Shown: piece after piece, positions 11,441 through 23,790 of the stretch
How the letters are laid out: the number at the start of each line of letters is the position of its first letter
Numbering within the stretch: the stretch's first letter is position 1
Assembly: GCA_009760855.2 (NCBI GenBank)
Contig: WPIO01000005.1
Coordinates: forward strand, 10,943,001-11,007,000
Direction of reading: 5' to 3'
DNA: 64,000 bases
Source of the DNA: Cristatella mucedo
Taxonomy: Eukaryota > Bryozoa > Phylactolaemata > Cristatellidae
The notes under the pieces: model-generated
Seen by the model: the letters and a program-made list of their open reading frames with translations, nothing else
Database searches by the model: none
What the model was told of the DNA's origin: nothing
Position numbers and translations under genes: made by a program

Positions 11441-14376
11441 AAGATGCTACTCCGGCTGGTTTCTCATTCTTTCACATCCCTAGGTCAATCAATACTGGAT
11501 GTGGAATTGCTATTATCGCTCGCTCGAAAACAAACTTCAAGCCATTCACAGTACCCCCGAAACAGTCTTTCGAATCGACTGTCTTGATTTCACTCGCCAA
11601 TAAGCTACCGATGATGGCAATAGTCTATCGCACACCAGGTCCCAAGTCCTCCTTTATCTCAAATGTCACCTATCTCATTTGATTCGGTGTGCAAGAAATC
11701 AACCCTTCCTCGTTAAGGGTGATCTCAATATTCACTTGATAACTTATCTGACGCCTTCGGTGCTGAATTTTGAGCACTGACTGACTCATTGTCTCTTGCG
11801 GTCCATGTGCATGGCCCTACTCACATCAAGGGTCACACTCTCGACCAAATTTTCTCATACAACTGCACTTTGTCATTTGTCATAAACAATTATTACAAAA
11901 TCTTGCTTATCTGAACACATTCAGATGTCATTCAGTCTACAGTGTGACCTCCCCCTCCACTAAAATTACCTGTGAATCACGAAACTTCAAGACCCTTGAC
12001 ATCGATTCTGTCCGTGTGAGGATATCTGCCTTGCCTCTGCTGTTCACTCCCCCTTCAGACCCGTTCTCATCATTGGCAGATTGCTACAACACGACATTAC
12101 CTCACATGCTCGACGAGATTGCACCCTGACTAGGCGCACTGTGCACCCTCACCCAGACCATCTATGGTTTACCATAGACATTGAACTAGCGAGGTCTACT
12201 AAGCGCAAGCTTGAAAAAGCATATAGAAGATCAGGAGTGACTTCCATCGACAGAAATACGAGGACTACTGAAAGTCGTACCAATCGACCTTAGCAAAGGC
12301 CAGGACTAGCTCTATACAGACATCGTTGAATCACAGGTAAACAATCCAAAAATGCGGATGTCGACGATCAACCATGTCCTCGACCACTCCCAGGTTAGCT
12401 CCTTACCTTGTGAGCCCTGTGACGATCTGGCTGATCGCTTCTCTAGCTTTTATGTCCGGAAAGAATAAGAATCAGGAAGTCCATCCCTAAGATGGCGGCA
12501 TCCTCCCTAGAATGCCGTCCCTCATTATCTTGCAGCACCGCAATGTCTACATTCACGGAGGTCACTAGTGACCTCGTCGTGAAGTTCATATCGTAATCAA
12601 AGAAGAGAACTAGTCTTTGGACCCTATTCCCACTGCCTTGCTCTTATGTTGCATTGATCTGCCGATTCCATGCATAACTAACATCATTATTGTGTCGTCA
12701 GCCTCAGGTCATGTCCCAGCCCCTCTTAAAAACGCTGTAGTCAGGCCTCTACTCAAGAAATTAACACTAGAACGAGAGAACTTGAGCAACGACCGCCGAG
12801 TCTCTATTCTAAAATTCCTATCAAAGACACTGGAATGAGTCGCGGAAGACCAGCTGCACTCATATATTGAAACTTCAAACCGTGTTAGCAAGTTCCAGTC
12901 TTGTTTTAGAGCTAATCATTCGAGAGAGTCGGTATTGCTTCGCGTCTATAACGACCTACCTTTTGCAGACTTAGACGGTGCCTCTCTACTTGTTTTGCTC
13001 GATCTTTCGGCAGCTTTTGATACTATCAATCACCAAGTCCTTATAGAGTACCTCTCATCTTGCCTGGGCATTAATACTGGCACTGCATTGCAATGGTTCA
13101 GGTCATGTCTCAGTGGGCGACTCTAGAGTATAGATTGACATACGCAAAGATCATCCGAAGAACCTCTTAAATATGGGGTACGTCAGGGCTCTGCGCTTGG
13201 TCGGTTCTTTTCACTGTTTATACTCTGTCTCTCTCTCTCTCTCTCTTGCCGATGTAATTGCCAAGCAAAGTCTAGGCTTCCACTTGGATGCAGATGACAC
13301 TTAGCTATACATTGCTTTGATTGATCAAAGACCTCAAGCACGTCGAATTCTCTCAACTCTATTGCTATACGTATCGATGACATCTGCACATGGATGGCAG
13401 CAAATTTTCTTAAATTGAATGATGACAAAACCAAATTACTAGTTATGGGCAAACCAAGCGTGATTCAGAAATTGTAAAGGCTGATGCTCACAGTCGGCTC
13501 TGCCACGATATCTCCCGTTGAATCTGCACGAAATCTAGGGGATATGCTCCACAGCGACCTTTCGTTAGACAACCAGATCAGCTCCACAATCAAGTCTGCC
13601 TACTTTCAGCTACATAGCATTGCTAAAATTCGGGCTTGTTTAGACAGCAATACCACATATAAGTTGGCACATGCATTTGTGACATCCTGTCTCTACTTCT
13701 GTAACTAAGTGCTTGTCGGTCTACCAGCCTGTGCAATAAGGTGCTTACAGCTGGTGCAAAAATCTGCAGCTGGCTTGTCTGTAGTGAGCATAGCAGTTGC
13801 TGCATCACACCACTTGTCACCGACTTGCACTCTCTTCCACTCATGAAAGGCATCAACGTCAAGGTTTTGTTGCTCACGTTTAGGTCCCTTCATTCTTAGG
13901 CTCCAGCCTACCTATAAGATCTTCTGCCTCATCAGGCTCAGCATCGTACGACCTGCTTTTCGGAATCTAAATGTTTACCTGTACCTCGTACAAACCTAAA
14001 ATACTTTGGAGACAGTGCATTCAGTTCGTCTGCTACCAAAGTTTGGAGCTCACTTCTGACTTGCATCACAAATCCTGACTTGACCACATTCAAAAAGAAA
14101 TTAAAAAACACCCATTTATGTCAGCATTCAGTGGGTCCATGTGATTCGCCCTTTATGTGCTTTTGCCTGCTGACACTGCTGCATGCTGCCACTAACCACA
14201 CTTGCATGCTGACCTTGGGCATGTAACCCCTAACCATGTTATTCTTGCTTTTATTGAACATGCTAATACTAACTATCCGATCATATTTCCTTTGCAGCAA
14301 ATCTAAAGTGCTTAAAAAGAGATTGAGTTCTCGGAAGGTGCCCTATCAAGTGTGGTAGTATTATTATTATTATCTA
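11441..14376 (+). mobile_element. Longest L2/CR1-type LINE copy in the window, inactive
   Basis: In order: the end of an endonuclease domain (HIKGHTLDQIFSY near 11825); a linker (RSTKRKLEKAYRRSG near 12200); RT N-terminus (APLKNAVVRPLLKKLTL near 12720, then SKTLE); LLVLLDLSAAFDTINHQVL near 12990; LQWFRSCLSGRL near 13090; a region matching the YADDTQLY block but mutated (near 13290); a C-terminal palm/thumb region; the 3' UTR; hairpin; and (ATT)n at 14357-14374. Several stops and frameshifts are present. A (CT)n stretch at about 13227-13247 interrupts the RT. The 5' part of the endonuclease is not recognisable. Confidence 0.88.
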
Positions 14377-14435
14377 ACTGTGCAGACCTTGATTGTGAAT
14401 ACAACCTGAGAAATATATAATTACATGCAATCTAT

Positions 14436-15710
14436 TTAGTACAATGAATAACTTTTCGAAGCATCGTGAACTTTGATTACTTCACCCAACCGTCTTGGCA
14501 TTGACTGCACCAGCTTCTGGCACATCTGCGTAGGAATTGAAGCTCGGTAATCCTTTAAAAATTCAAAAAAGCATCGGGTTTTATGTGCTGGAGGTCTATG
14601 AACCATACAGCTAGTTTGACTTCGTCCCACATATGTTCTACTGTGTTCAAGTCCGGACTTTGGCTTGGTTACTGCAAGAATCAATTGGCTCGAAGCTGTA
14701 GTCGATATGGGGGAGTAAAAAACTATTTAACCACCACAGCAGTATGGATCAGATCGTTGTCACGTTGACAACAGCAATCGAGCCCGTGAATGCCCAAGCA
14801 GACAGCAATTAGAAATTCTGCACAATGTTGAAATAGACATTTAATTCATGATTCCTTGAATCCTGTGCAGACGCCCAACATCGAAATTGATAAGCAACCC
14901 CATATGCTACACTTCCACCACCAAATGTCTTTGCCTTTTACAGACAAACGTCCACGTAGGCTTAACCAATTCAGCGGCAAACCTACTTATTCCTTTTGTC
15001 CAAGCCAAAGAGATTGAATTCGAACTGATCAATCCATTGCACTCTGATCCACTGGCAGCTGTCCAATGCTGGGATCGGCAAAAAAAATCTAGCCTTGCTT
15101 TCTTGTGCTGCACCGTCAACAAGAGCTTGCCCTTGGCTAACTGTGCATCCAGCACTTGTTCGCTAATAATAATAATAATAATAATAATAATTCACTTGAT
15201 AAAGCGCCCTCAGAGAACTTAATCTCTCTCTAGGCGCTTTACATTTGCTGTAAAGTGAAATGCAATTGAATGGTAAGTAAAATCATGCTTGAAAAAACAA
15301 ACGAAATGAATAATATGGTTAGGGGTGACATGCACAGGGTCAGCATGCAAATGTTGTTCGCTAAGCCTTCTATTTATCGTGTTTTAGCTTACGACCGTTC
15401 TGGTTGCTTGGCAGAGGCTCTGGCAGTACATTTTAGCAATTGCAAACCTGTACTTCAAAGCTAGGCTTTTGAGGAGCCAGTCCTCCTACAGAGAAGTTAC
15501 TCAAGGGCTACCCGATCATGGCAATGGCTCTGTGCTAGCGTAGTCCAGATGTTTCCAAAAAATGTACCTAACCGTAGCCACTGACATCTTCAGCCGCCTA
15601 GCATTTTCTTGGTTTTAATGGCCATCTCGGTGCAGCGCCATCAAAACCGATCTTGCACCCTCAGAAAGTTGTGCAACTGGCGCCATGTTCTGGTCGCGTA
15701 CCTTGCATCA
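14436..15710 (-). pseudogene. Tc1/mariner-type transposase fossil, split by an L2 insertion
   Basis: Read on the minus strand across frameshifts. N-terminal helix-turn-helix near 15710-15510 (LSEGARSVLMALHRDG, then ARRLKMSVATVR). A segment INRRLSEQVLDAQ crosses the insertion site once the L2 is ignored. Then come HKKARLDFF, a mutated catalytic-core stretch, LHRIQGIMN, RDNDLIHTAVV (the usual DNDPKHT position), PSQSPDLNTVEHMWDEVK (third acidic residue of the DD34E family), and the C-terminal LVQSMPRRLGEVIK. Multiple stops and frameshifts show it is dead. Terminal inverted repeats were not identified. Confidence 0.9.
15156..15364 (-). mobile_element. 5'-truncated L2 3' end inserted in the Tc1 fossil, with 11-bp target duplication
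   Basis: Minus-strand L2 end: (TAA)n, hairpin, CTTTACATTTGCTG, and the AGGGTCAGCATGCA 3' UTR. It is flanked by TTGTTCGCTAA at 15156-15166 and 15354-15364. The perfect duplication and tail are expected for target-primed reverse transcription. Confidence 0.9.
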
Positions 15711-17821
15711 CTATGGCAGGGGCAGGTCTTTACAGGTCAAGGAGACATCGGCATCATCGGTGACAAAAATGGGAAAGAAGAGTTTTTGCTGGATGACATT
15801 CAAGAAGGTTGGGATAGTCACGTGACACACATTCCATCTGCTTTAAGGGAAACCGCTGATTCGGTTGCCGACGAATGCAGTTATTTATTAAGCCAAACGT
15901 AGAAAACTACAACTAATGCCAAAATTTAAATTAGAAGATTTTTAACACAGAATAATGAGTACAGTGCACGAAATGAGTTACTCGAATATAGGCATTAGCA
16001 ACTACCGAATTCAGATCGGTGGACCAGGTGGGTAGAAACCTTTCCTGGGCAGTGACGTGCTGCCAGCTCACTAAAAGATGGGCATATGTTTCGTAAATTA
16101 AGCCAAGAGTTGACTCAAAGCACTTGCTATGTCCACTGGTACACTCAACACAATAAATAATAATTGAAATTATAATATTTCACCAGGCATGTTTGCACGA
16201 TTAATCACTTTCACCAGCCATGTGGCATTGGAAACATTTCTCCAGCAGCTCTGCTGGCTAGATAACCTGGATGGTTGACTGAGAAAGTAAAAAAAAAAAA
16301 ACAGTGGTTCGACTGGGTTTGGTTCGGAAGACACAGAAATAGCAATGGCCGTCAGCCAGGAAATGCCTTCTTATTTGTAAATGTCTGACAGCAGTGGCGA
16401 TGACAGAATGGGAGATTTGCCCCCCCCCCGACCCGACAGCAGCACAGGATCTAGGCAGCCACCTGTTTCTACTCTGCCTGACCTTCATCAACAACAGAAT
16501 TACACAATTCCACTCGATGAGGAACCGAAGATTTCATGTCCGTGTCATATATAGACTGTGATATTGGGAGCATTAAATTTTCAGTAATTTTCGGTCAAGC
16601 CCCGCTTACATGAACATCTCGCAGGTCTTGCCCTCTACACACAATTATTGTAGGTTTCACCCCATAGATCTCCCACTGACTGACAGCCTTTATGCAGACC
16701 ACGAGAAAAGTTTAACAATTTTTTTCAATGCCTGTGAGACTATACACTGATCGCATTTTTTTACTACCTTTTGTAATATAAAACTTTGGCCAGAAATTGT
16801 ATGCCAGACATTTTAAATTTTAAAAGGGCAACGGCTATTGGTTCAGATAAGTAACCTGGTTCCACCAAAGGATGGCCAAATTATGTGTGTAGGTCTTCTG
16901 TTGGAAGAGAAAATAGCTCGCAATATTGGACACTGAAAAGTAGATTTGATAGATGAGTTGTTTTGAATGTTACAATATTCCTACAATTTTGTCGGTAAGG
17001 TTGTTGATTATTTTAGTCAATGTAGCCAAATGTTGTCAATATTTTACGTACTTAATGTTATCTGAACTCAAGTTTGATTTTAAGGAAATAGCTAAATTTA
17101 GAGCTTTGTTAGTCTTTTTGTACAGTGTTGCTGCCATGCCAAGCAGACCTTAGTGAAGCTATGGCCACACCAAGCCATATCAGGAACCCATGCTTGGATT
17201 CATTCGGTTACTGATTTCCATAAACAGAGCCTTCAAACAGCCTTAAAAGATAATCCACGAGAACATGCAGAATCTGAACCAGCTATACACCAATGCCCAA
17301 GGTCATTAAATACATGCGTGTAATTGGTATTTCTTGATGCAGCCACTAATTTGAGGCAACCCATTCAAGTTAATTGAGTGGTAACCTGTAAACCCAAACA
17401 ACAGCAGGACTGACCATTCAGGATAACAGCTGCGGGATCAAATTTTCTAGACATGATTGTCACATACAATGAAGCAAATTTAGGACAAGTGTGCCAACGG
17501 TGCTTTGGGATCGATATGCTGTTCTTTTAATCTAAGATAACTTCAAAGAAATGTACTGTCAATTATACGATTTTGAATAGTCAATGCATTAAATACCTTT
17601 GCATTAATCATAGGTCTTGCCCTGTTACATGCAAATACTGATTCTTAAACACCCCACATAGGCCGATGAGGTCAGCAACTCTCAGGTTTCATTTGGGTGT
17701 GCTCTTTCGTGGGTTATACAAAACTGCTCGGCAGGAGGTGTCAAAGCCATCACCCATCCATGCTAGTGACCAACTCCCGATGACAGCAGAAAAAAGCAAT
17801 AATTCACAGCTACAGACATAC
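15711..17821. other. Intron sequence, no gene recognised
   Basis: Includes a poly-C run at about 16420-16429, a poly-A run near 16290, and a short repeat at 16060-16130 shared with 10650-10720. A good-looking minus acceptor at about 16280 (poly-T then ctttctcag) is followed quickly by a stop and has no LRR-like reading. Confidence 0.45.
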
Positions 17822-17926
17822 CCCTTTGAAATTATTGCTAAGGTCCAGCTCCTGAAGGCTATTTAGATCCAGAGTCACTTTCGGGTAATCCTTCATGCGG
17901 TTGTTGCAAAGGAGCAGTCTCTCCAA
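17822..17926 (-). CDS. Single-copy LRR exon between the cassette array and the Roc-COR exon
   Basis: A 105-nt exon too short to stand out as an open frame. The acceptor is a pyrimidine-rich tract ending cttctag and the donor is gtatgt at 17821. It encodes 35 residues: one full 23-residue LRR starting LERLLLCNNRM and the first 12 residues of the next repeat (LQELDLSNNFKG). It starts and ends in phase 0. Its first residue is position 1 of an LRR, so it continues the register of cassette 1. Joining its last residue to the terminal exon gives a long (about 29-residue) final repeat of the form LxxLxLSNN...LPxxV followed by LNVLNLHGNP. Unlike the cassettes it is not duplicated in the window and is unrelated to them in nucleotide sequence. 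Confidence 0.78.
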
Positions 17927-18279
17927 CTAGAAGAGTAAGAAATCATGTGAGAGAGGCAAAGAGCTTCTCAGAAACAGATGCAATATCAATGTTAGGTGAT
18001 CATCAGAAAAGCAGATTGGTGCACGTATAACCTCTAGTGTCGTATTACCATAAAACTCAAGCCTCTGCTTTTTCCAAGAGCTCCTATACGAAAGACTAAC
18101 GCGAAAAAATCAATCACCACAATTTGTAGTACCACCCTTAATGGTTTGGTTGCATACACAAATTTAAAATGTACCGGTGTATACCGGTATATAAAGGCTT
18201 ATATGTAATACACGTTATAGAGATCTACGTAAGCACATTTATAAATATCAGTTGTTAATGACGACTTATAAAAGTTATA

Positions 18280-19800
18280 ATAATACAAATAATATAAAAA
18301 TGTACTTGATAAAGCATCCTCAGAGAACTTAATCTCTTTCTAGGCGATTTACATTTGCTGCAAAGGGAAACGCGATTGAATCGTGAGTAATATCATGCAT
18401 GATAAACAACATGAATAACATGGTTAGGGGTGACATGCACAGGGTCAGCATGCAAATGTGGTTAGTGGCAGCATGCACAGTGTCAGCACGCGACGGACGA
18501 ATCACAGGGACCCACTAAATGCTGTCATAGATAGGCGTGTTTTTAAGTTCTTTTTAAATGTGGTCATGCCAGGGGATGTTCTGAGGCAAGCCTGGAGTGA
18601 GTTCCAGGCTTTGGGATCATACGAACTAAATGCACGGTCTCCAAAGGATTTGAGGCTTGTATGAGGTATTGGAAGACTGTTCGATTCCGAAAAGCGAGTG
18701 AGACGATGCTTGGCCTGGTGAAGGAGAAGATCTGAGATAGGCTGGAGCCAAATAATGAAGTGACATAGAAATGAGCTACAAAAACCTTGACGTCGATCAT
18801 TCGCTTGACTGGTAGCCAGTGCAGGTGGGCGAGAAGTGGTGCGATGTGGCAACACCGATGCTCATGACAGACAAGCCTGGTGGCAGAGTTTTGCACCTGC
18901 TGTAAGCGCCTGATTTCACTTGCCGGTAGGCCAGCAAGCAGTGAGTTACACAAGTCAAGACGGGATGTCACAAATGCATGGACCAACTAAGACACGGTAT
19001 CCTTATCTAAACAAGCCCGAATTTTAGCAATGTTGTGTATCTGAAAGTAGGCAGACTTGATTGCGGGGCTGATGTGGTCGTCTAACGAGAGGTCACTTTG
19101 TAACATGACACCTAGATTTCGAGCTGATTCAGCCGGAGACATGTTAGCAGAGCCGATTTTAAGCTTCAGCCTTTCTAATTTCTGGATCACACTTGGTTTG
19201 CCCAAAACTGATAAGTTAGTTTTATCATCGCTTAGTTTCAGAAAAGTTTCTGCCATACATATGCAGATGTCATCAATACATGCAGCAAGGGAGTTGAGAG
19301 AATTTGAGGTGCTCGAAGGCTGGGAGGGATCAAAGCAAAAGTACAACTGAGTGTCATCCGCATAGAAGTGAAAGCCTAGATTGTGCTTGGCCATCACATC
19401 AGCAAAATGGAGAGTATAAACCGTGAAAAGAACCGAACCAAGCACGGAGCCATGAGGTACCCCATATTTTAGAGGTACCTCGGATGATCTTTGTCCATTC
19501 ACGTCAGTATTCTGGAGTGTCCCACTGAGATACGATCTGAACCATTGTGCAGCAGTGCCAGTGATGCCCAGCGAGATGAAAGGTTCTCTACAAGAGCTTG
19601 GTGATCGATAGTATCAAAAGCTGCCGAAAGATCGAGCAAATCAAGCAGAGATACTCTACCCACGTCTGCATTTATAATTAGGTCGTTGTACACCCTAAGC
19701 AATGTTGATTCTGTGGGCTGATTAGCCCTAAAGCCAAACTAGAACTTACTAGCAAGGTTTGAAGTTTCAATATATGAGTTTAGCAGGTCCGCCATGACTC
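18280..19800 (-). mobile_element. 5'-truncated L2 LINE with recognisable RT frame
   Basis: From the minus-strand 5' side: a remnant of the NDL...LLDLSAAFDTIDHQALVENL block (19700-19580), then an open frame 19502-18987 holding GVPHGSVLGSVLF, the catalytic FYADDTQLYF, and ESARNLGVMLQSDLSLDDHI. After one in-frame stop at 18987 the C-terminal part continues to 18564 ([32 protein letters not shown]). The 3' UTR, hairpin (18312-18352) and AT-rich tail follow. It is the best-preserved polymerase in the window but carries stops and a frameshift. Confidence 0.92.
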
Positions 19801-20198
19801 GTTATTAAAAATATCTAAAAGGATGGTAATTTTCTGTAATAACAACCTAACAGTTAGTGCCGTATTCATTAGAAATAGTACTCAGACAGGCCAGTAAGTA
19901 ATTTTCCCACTGGCCTACTCTTCCTTAACTTCCGGCAGAACATTAATGCGTACATTAGAGACTGCCAATACTGACTTCATCTTGAAAGTTCTCTTCCAGT
20001 CAAAGATGGCTACCATCGTTCTAGACCCTATATCCCTTGTCCTTTCAGTGCAATTTATATATGTGTTGCTGCATTGTATAATAAACATAAAAAACTATTC
20101 CTTAAACTCGAGCCTTGTTCCCCCACACATTTAAAAAAGACTGCTGTTGGGCCATGTAAGAAGGCTACACGGGATCAGCAGAACGTTAGTAACTTTTG

Positions 20199-20254
<56 letters not shown>
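20199..20254 (+). repeat. (CT)n microsatellite, about 55 bp
   Basis: Pure CT dinucleotide run between an A-rich stretch and the start of the repeat array. Confidence 0.97.
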
Positions 20255-20258
<4 letters not shown>

Positions 20259-20329
20259 CCTCCAAATAAAGGACAGCTGAAGGAGCAGTGACATAAGGTT
20301 AACATGTACGTAAAAATTGTAAACCTAGC

Positions 20330-20499
20330 CAAGCGTTAGTATGAAGCTTACCATTCCACGGAGTCAGCACTGCTTTCCGTGTATAACGACCTCCTTAGAA
20401 ATGCAGACTTGATTAAAGTGTTACTGGTAGTTTCTTAACCTTAAAACCAGGTTTGATACTACTGATCGCCAAAACTTTCTCGAGCACATTTGATACATA
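20330..20499 (+). mobile_element. L2 RT remnant at the left edge of the repeat array
   Basis: Translated: ESALLSVYNDLLRNADLIK, then an eroded LDLSAAFDTIDHQ block (TTDRQNFLEHI-like). It is cut off exactly where homology to the array units starts. Confidence 0.7.
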
Positions 20500-21934
20500 A
20501 TGGTGTGAGGCTAGATCAATCGCAAACTACTGTCCAGATGTGTTTCATATCGGCCAAGGTCGAAGCCTGGGCCCAAATGCTGTGATGTGGATATAACCAG
20601 ACTTCTTTGCCTAATTTCCTTCTCTCTAACGGCAGTAGTAAGTTTTTCAGGTCGTTCAAGATGAGAATGCAATTCACCTCTAACTACATAACCACAAATG
20701 AGTGTCGCAAGCAACGTGTAAACTCTGTAAGTTACAGTAAAACGGACGAATCAAGTCACACAATATCGCATCTAGATATTACAGCTTTTAGTGGTCTGTG
20801 TAATTCAGCCTTTGTGTGCTTATGCATGCTCACATTATGCACCATGCCTGTAAACCATATTTGCATGCTGACCCTGTGCGTTTCAACCCTAACCGTTGAT
20901 ATTTCTGTTGTATATTGACCATGCTACTACTAATCAATCGATCTAGCTTCCTTTGCAGCAATTGTATTGCATCCAGAAACAGAGTAAGTTCTCTGAGGTT
21001 GCATTATCTCATGTATTACAACCATTATCATTACTATTATTATTACCACTATTCACCTGTCTGTTTGTAATACAGAGCAAAGGTCTAGCAAGGCTAACAA
21101 AACAGCAAACGTCTCAAGTATCATCCTATATAATATATCTGTGCGACCCTAGGGAGTCAACAGGTGCATGTTAAAAGTCGAGGCTTAATGCTCAGATAAT
21201 GTACATAACTTTCTAATCGATACATGTAAGCTTAGAACGAATGCCATAATTATGCCAAACGCATCCTATTAGCATTTGCCACATGCCTCATATCTTATTA
21301 AGAACAAATGCCACCTACAAAATTAAGTTCAATCAAGATGTAAAGGTGACCGTTGTCTGATGCTACAGCAGCATTTATCTAGATGCCGAAGACTCTTCAA
21401 GGCCATCACCACCTTAATCTGTGGGCAATCAAGAATAGCCCAGCGAAGGACTAAACCATACGTTACGAATCGTTGAAGGCACGTACCTAAGCCCCAGGGC
21501 TATGACTCCAGGTAGAACAGCTCCGCAGATGCTCTTACGGTACATATTAGACAGATATCTCAGGGCATCGTTGGACGAATCTGTTTCGCATGTTGGACAA
21601 ACTAAGATATACAGCTAAAGCTATAGGCTTTAGGTCTAGCATATTAACAACAGCAATTCTATACACTGCGATAGAAAATGATAGCCAGATCAACGTTCTT
21701 TCTACTAGGAATTCAATAAAGATTGGAACAACACGCACATGAAGCTTTTCCTCAACAGAAAAAGCTAAAGGTTCCACTCAAAAATGTATGACCGTGAGAA
21801 ACAGACACACTACCAACATGAGCGAAGTAGTAACAACAAAATATCGATATTGATAAAACGTGCATAGAATTGGCATCCTCACTTGAAAACAAGTTTGCCG
21901 AACCAACATCCTTCAGAATTCCATTTGAGCTTAC

Positions 21935-22072
21935 CGACTTCAAGTCCCCTAAGTCATCAGGCAGTTGACTTAAGCCACAGTTATGTGCTATTAGCTGTTT
22001 CAAGGCAGGCAGCTGGCATATGGAAGTTGGAAGCGATTTCAACTCGTTTCCACTCACTTCGAGCACCTCTAG
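21935..22072 (-). CDS. LRR cassette exon 1 (unit 1), two LRRs, last of the array in transcription order
   Basis: 138-nt phase 0-0 exon with acceptor ttctttttgcag and donor gtaagc. Variable residues: Glu at 5 (Asp elsewhere), KS at 12-13, Q/P at 20/22, HN at 30-31, G33, S35, D39, G42. In transcription order it is followed by the 105-nt LRR exon at 17926, and the repeat register continues directly. The open frame runs on past the donor for about 60 codons, but that stretch is intronic: it breaks the LRR pattern immediately after the conserved gtaagc. Confidence 0.85.
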
Positions 22073-23039
22073 CTGCAAAAAGAAGTTACCGACAATCTAG
22101 TTCAACCAGGCATCTAAGTCTACGGTAATAGCGAAGCAGCAAACACATAAGTAGCAACTGACAAATATTGCACACAAACATACTGTAAGCAACCCTGGTT
22201 GCATCAAAGAAAACTTGACGACGAATCGAGCGCTTTAACCGAACACATACGATGTGCTTACTGTTAAAAGCATGCCGTGCAGGTGGAACTCATCAACACC
22301 TACTGATTCGTCTTGAAGGTAATATAACGTAGGGCCATACCTGAATGCATTAAATGGAAAGTCTAAGTATGCCCAAAGCTGAAATTTTTAAAACTGAGAC
22401 AAGCTGAGCATGGGCTACCTGACGAGAAGAAATTGACCAGTGGGTACACAACAATGGAAGGGCTCGTGTGCACGAACAACCATCGAATATCAGACTAATT
22501 CCTTCGAGGTAAACATTTGAGTTAGGCACCTGATAGGCTTACGAAAACCTAATGCAATTACGGTAGACAGACATCACAAATGAGTCAGACATCAGAAACA
22601 ATTACTGCAGCTGACCGACAGGTCTACATATATCCATAACACGTCGAAATTCTGAGGCCACTCGATAGGCTATCACGAGTCACACATAAACGAGTCACTC
22701 GGCTGAGCACAGCTACAAAGTTCCCCTTAAAGGTGCTTTGAACACTACTAATGTAAGCGACATTTAGTCTCCGGCTCTTTTCAAAGAGTTTCGTTAGCTA
22801 CTATTCTGTGACGAAAGAAACGAAAGCTTAACGATCAACGAACTTTATTATCATAGGTTGCCAGAATGCTAAAAAGAAAAATCGTCGTGTAACAGGAAAG
22901 TCAGAATGCATAGCTAATTTTAGCTTCATCATACCTAGTTTTGCAGCCGGCTGTGTCTCCTTCTAACCCTTGTGATGAATCTAATTGCTGCAAACGGGGA
23001 AGCACACTGTGTGAGTGCCTAATTGCAGTCAACCAAGTC

Positions 23040-23790
23040 ACATCATGAAAAGTCGAGTCTTAAGGCTGGAGCCTTTATGTGGGCTCGCTACGCTCGATCA
23101 GCATGGAGCTAACACCTATCACAGGTCAAGGGCACAGAAATTTTCACAGAGCGTGATCCAGTCAAGATAGCCCAGACAAAATAACTGCACGTCCCTATCT
23201 ATGTCCTCAATTAATACTGAATCCAGTTGGATGGCCGCTGGCTTTGCTCTGCAATCTTTAAATTCTTAAAACAATGCATCCGGGTGATGAGGAACTCGTC
23301 GATGCACACAGCCTGATCCAGTTAAGGTAGCACAGACAAAATTAGTGTGTGCCCCAATCTATGTCCGCAGGTAATACTAAATCCAGGTTGAACGGGTGCT
23401 GGATTTTTGCAATCTTTACAAAATGCATCCGGGTCAGCAGAAACATGCCGATTCAACAGCTTCGAGCCGTCAGATTTGAAGCTGTCACCAAGTCACACCA
23501 TAACCACACCAGTCTTAAGGCCCGAGCCTTTATGTGGGCTCGTTACGTTGTACCAGCATGGTGCTAAGGTCTACCAAACCTCAGTGGCAGAGAAATATGC
23601 GCAGGGCTTGATCCTGTTAGCCCAGACAAAAGAAGTGCATGTCCCTATTTGTGTCCTCTGGAAATACTAAATCTGGTAGATGGCTGCTGGCTTTGCTCTT
23701 CAATCTTTAAAAGATACATCCGGGTAACGAGAAACTCGTCGATTCATCAGCTTCAAGCCGACAGGTTTGAAGCTACCAAGCAAGCTACGC
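23040..23790. repeat. Satellite-like patch, ~150-bp monomer, ~455-bp higher order
   Basis: The motif GCATCCGGGT recurs at about 23276, 23424 and 23728. The AGTCTTAAGG and CTTTATGTGGGCTCG motifs recur 455 bp apart, and GCCCAGACAAAA-CCCTATCTATGTCC-type blocks occur three times. Equivalent patches lie at about 31460-32215, 36000-36760, 44430-45190, 48500-49255 and 53400-54160. The repeated 87-codon plus-strand frame here is a by-product of the repeats. Confidence 0.75.

Noticed and set aside
15609-15902. A 97-codon plus-strand frame resembling a small acidic protein
   Set aside because: Its first part is antisense to the helix-turn-helix of the Tc1 fossil; the rest has no support.
16258-16310. 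Strong poly-T acceptor on the minus strand
   Set aside because: The sequence after the AG reaches a stop within seven codons and has no LRR-like reading in any frame.
21747-21934. About 60 codons of open frame following each cassette
   Set aside because: They follow a conserved gtaagc donor, lose the LRR pattern at once and vary like intron sequence.
23407-23670. An 87-codon plus-strand frame repeated almost unchanged in all six units
   Set aside because: It lies in the satellite patch and has no domain. Its conservation is explained by the near-identity of the whole units.
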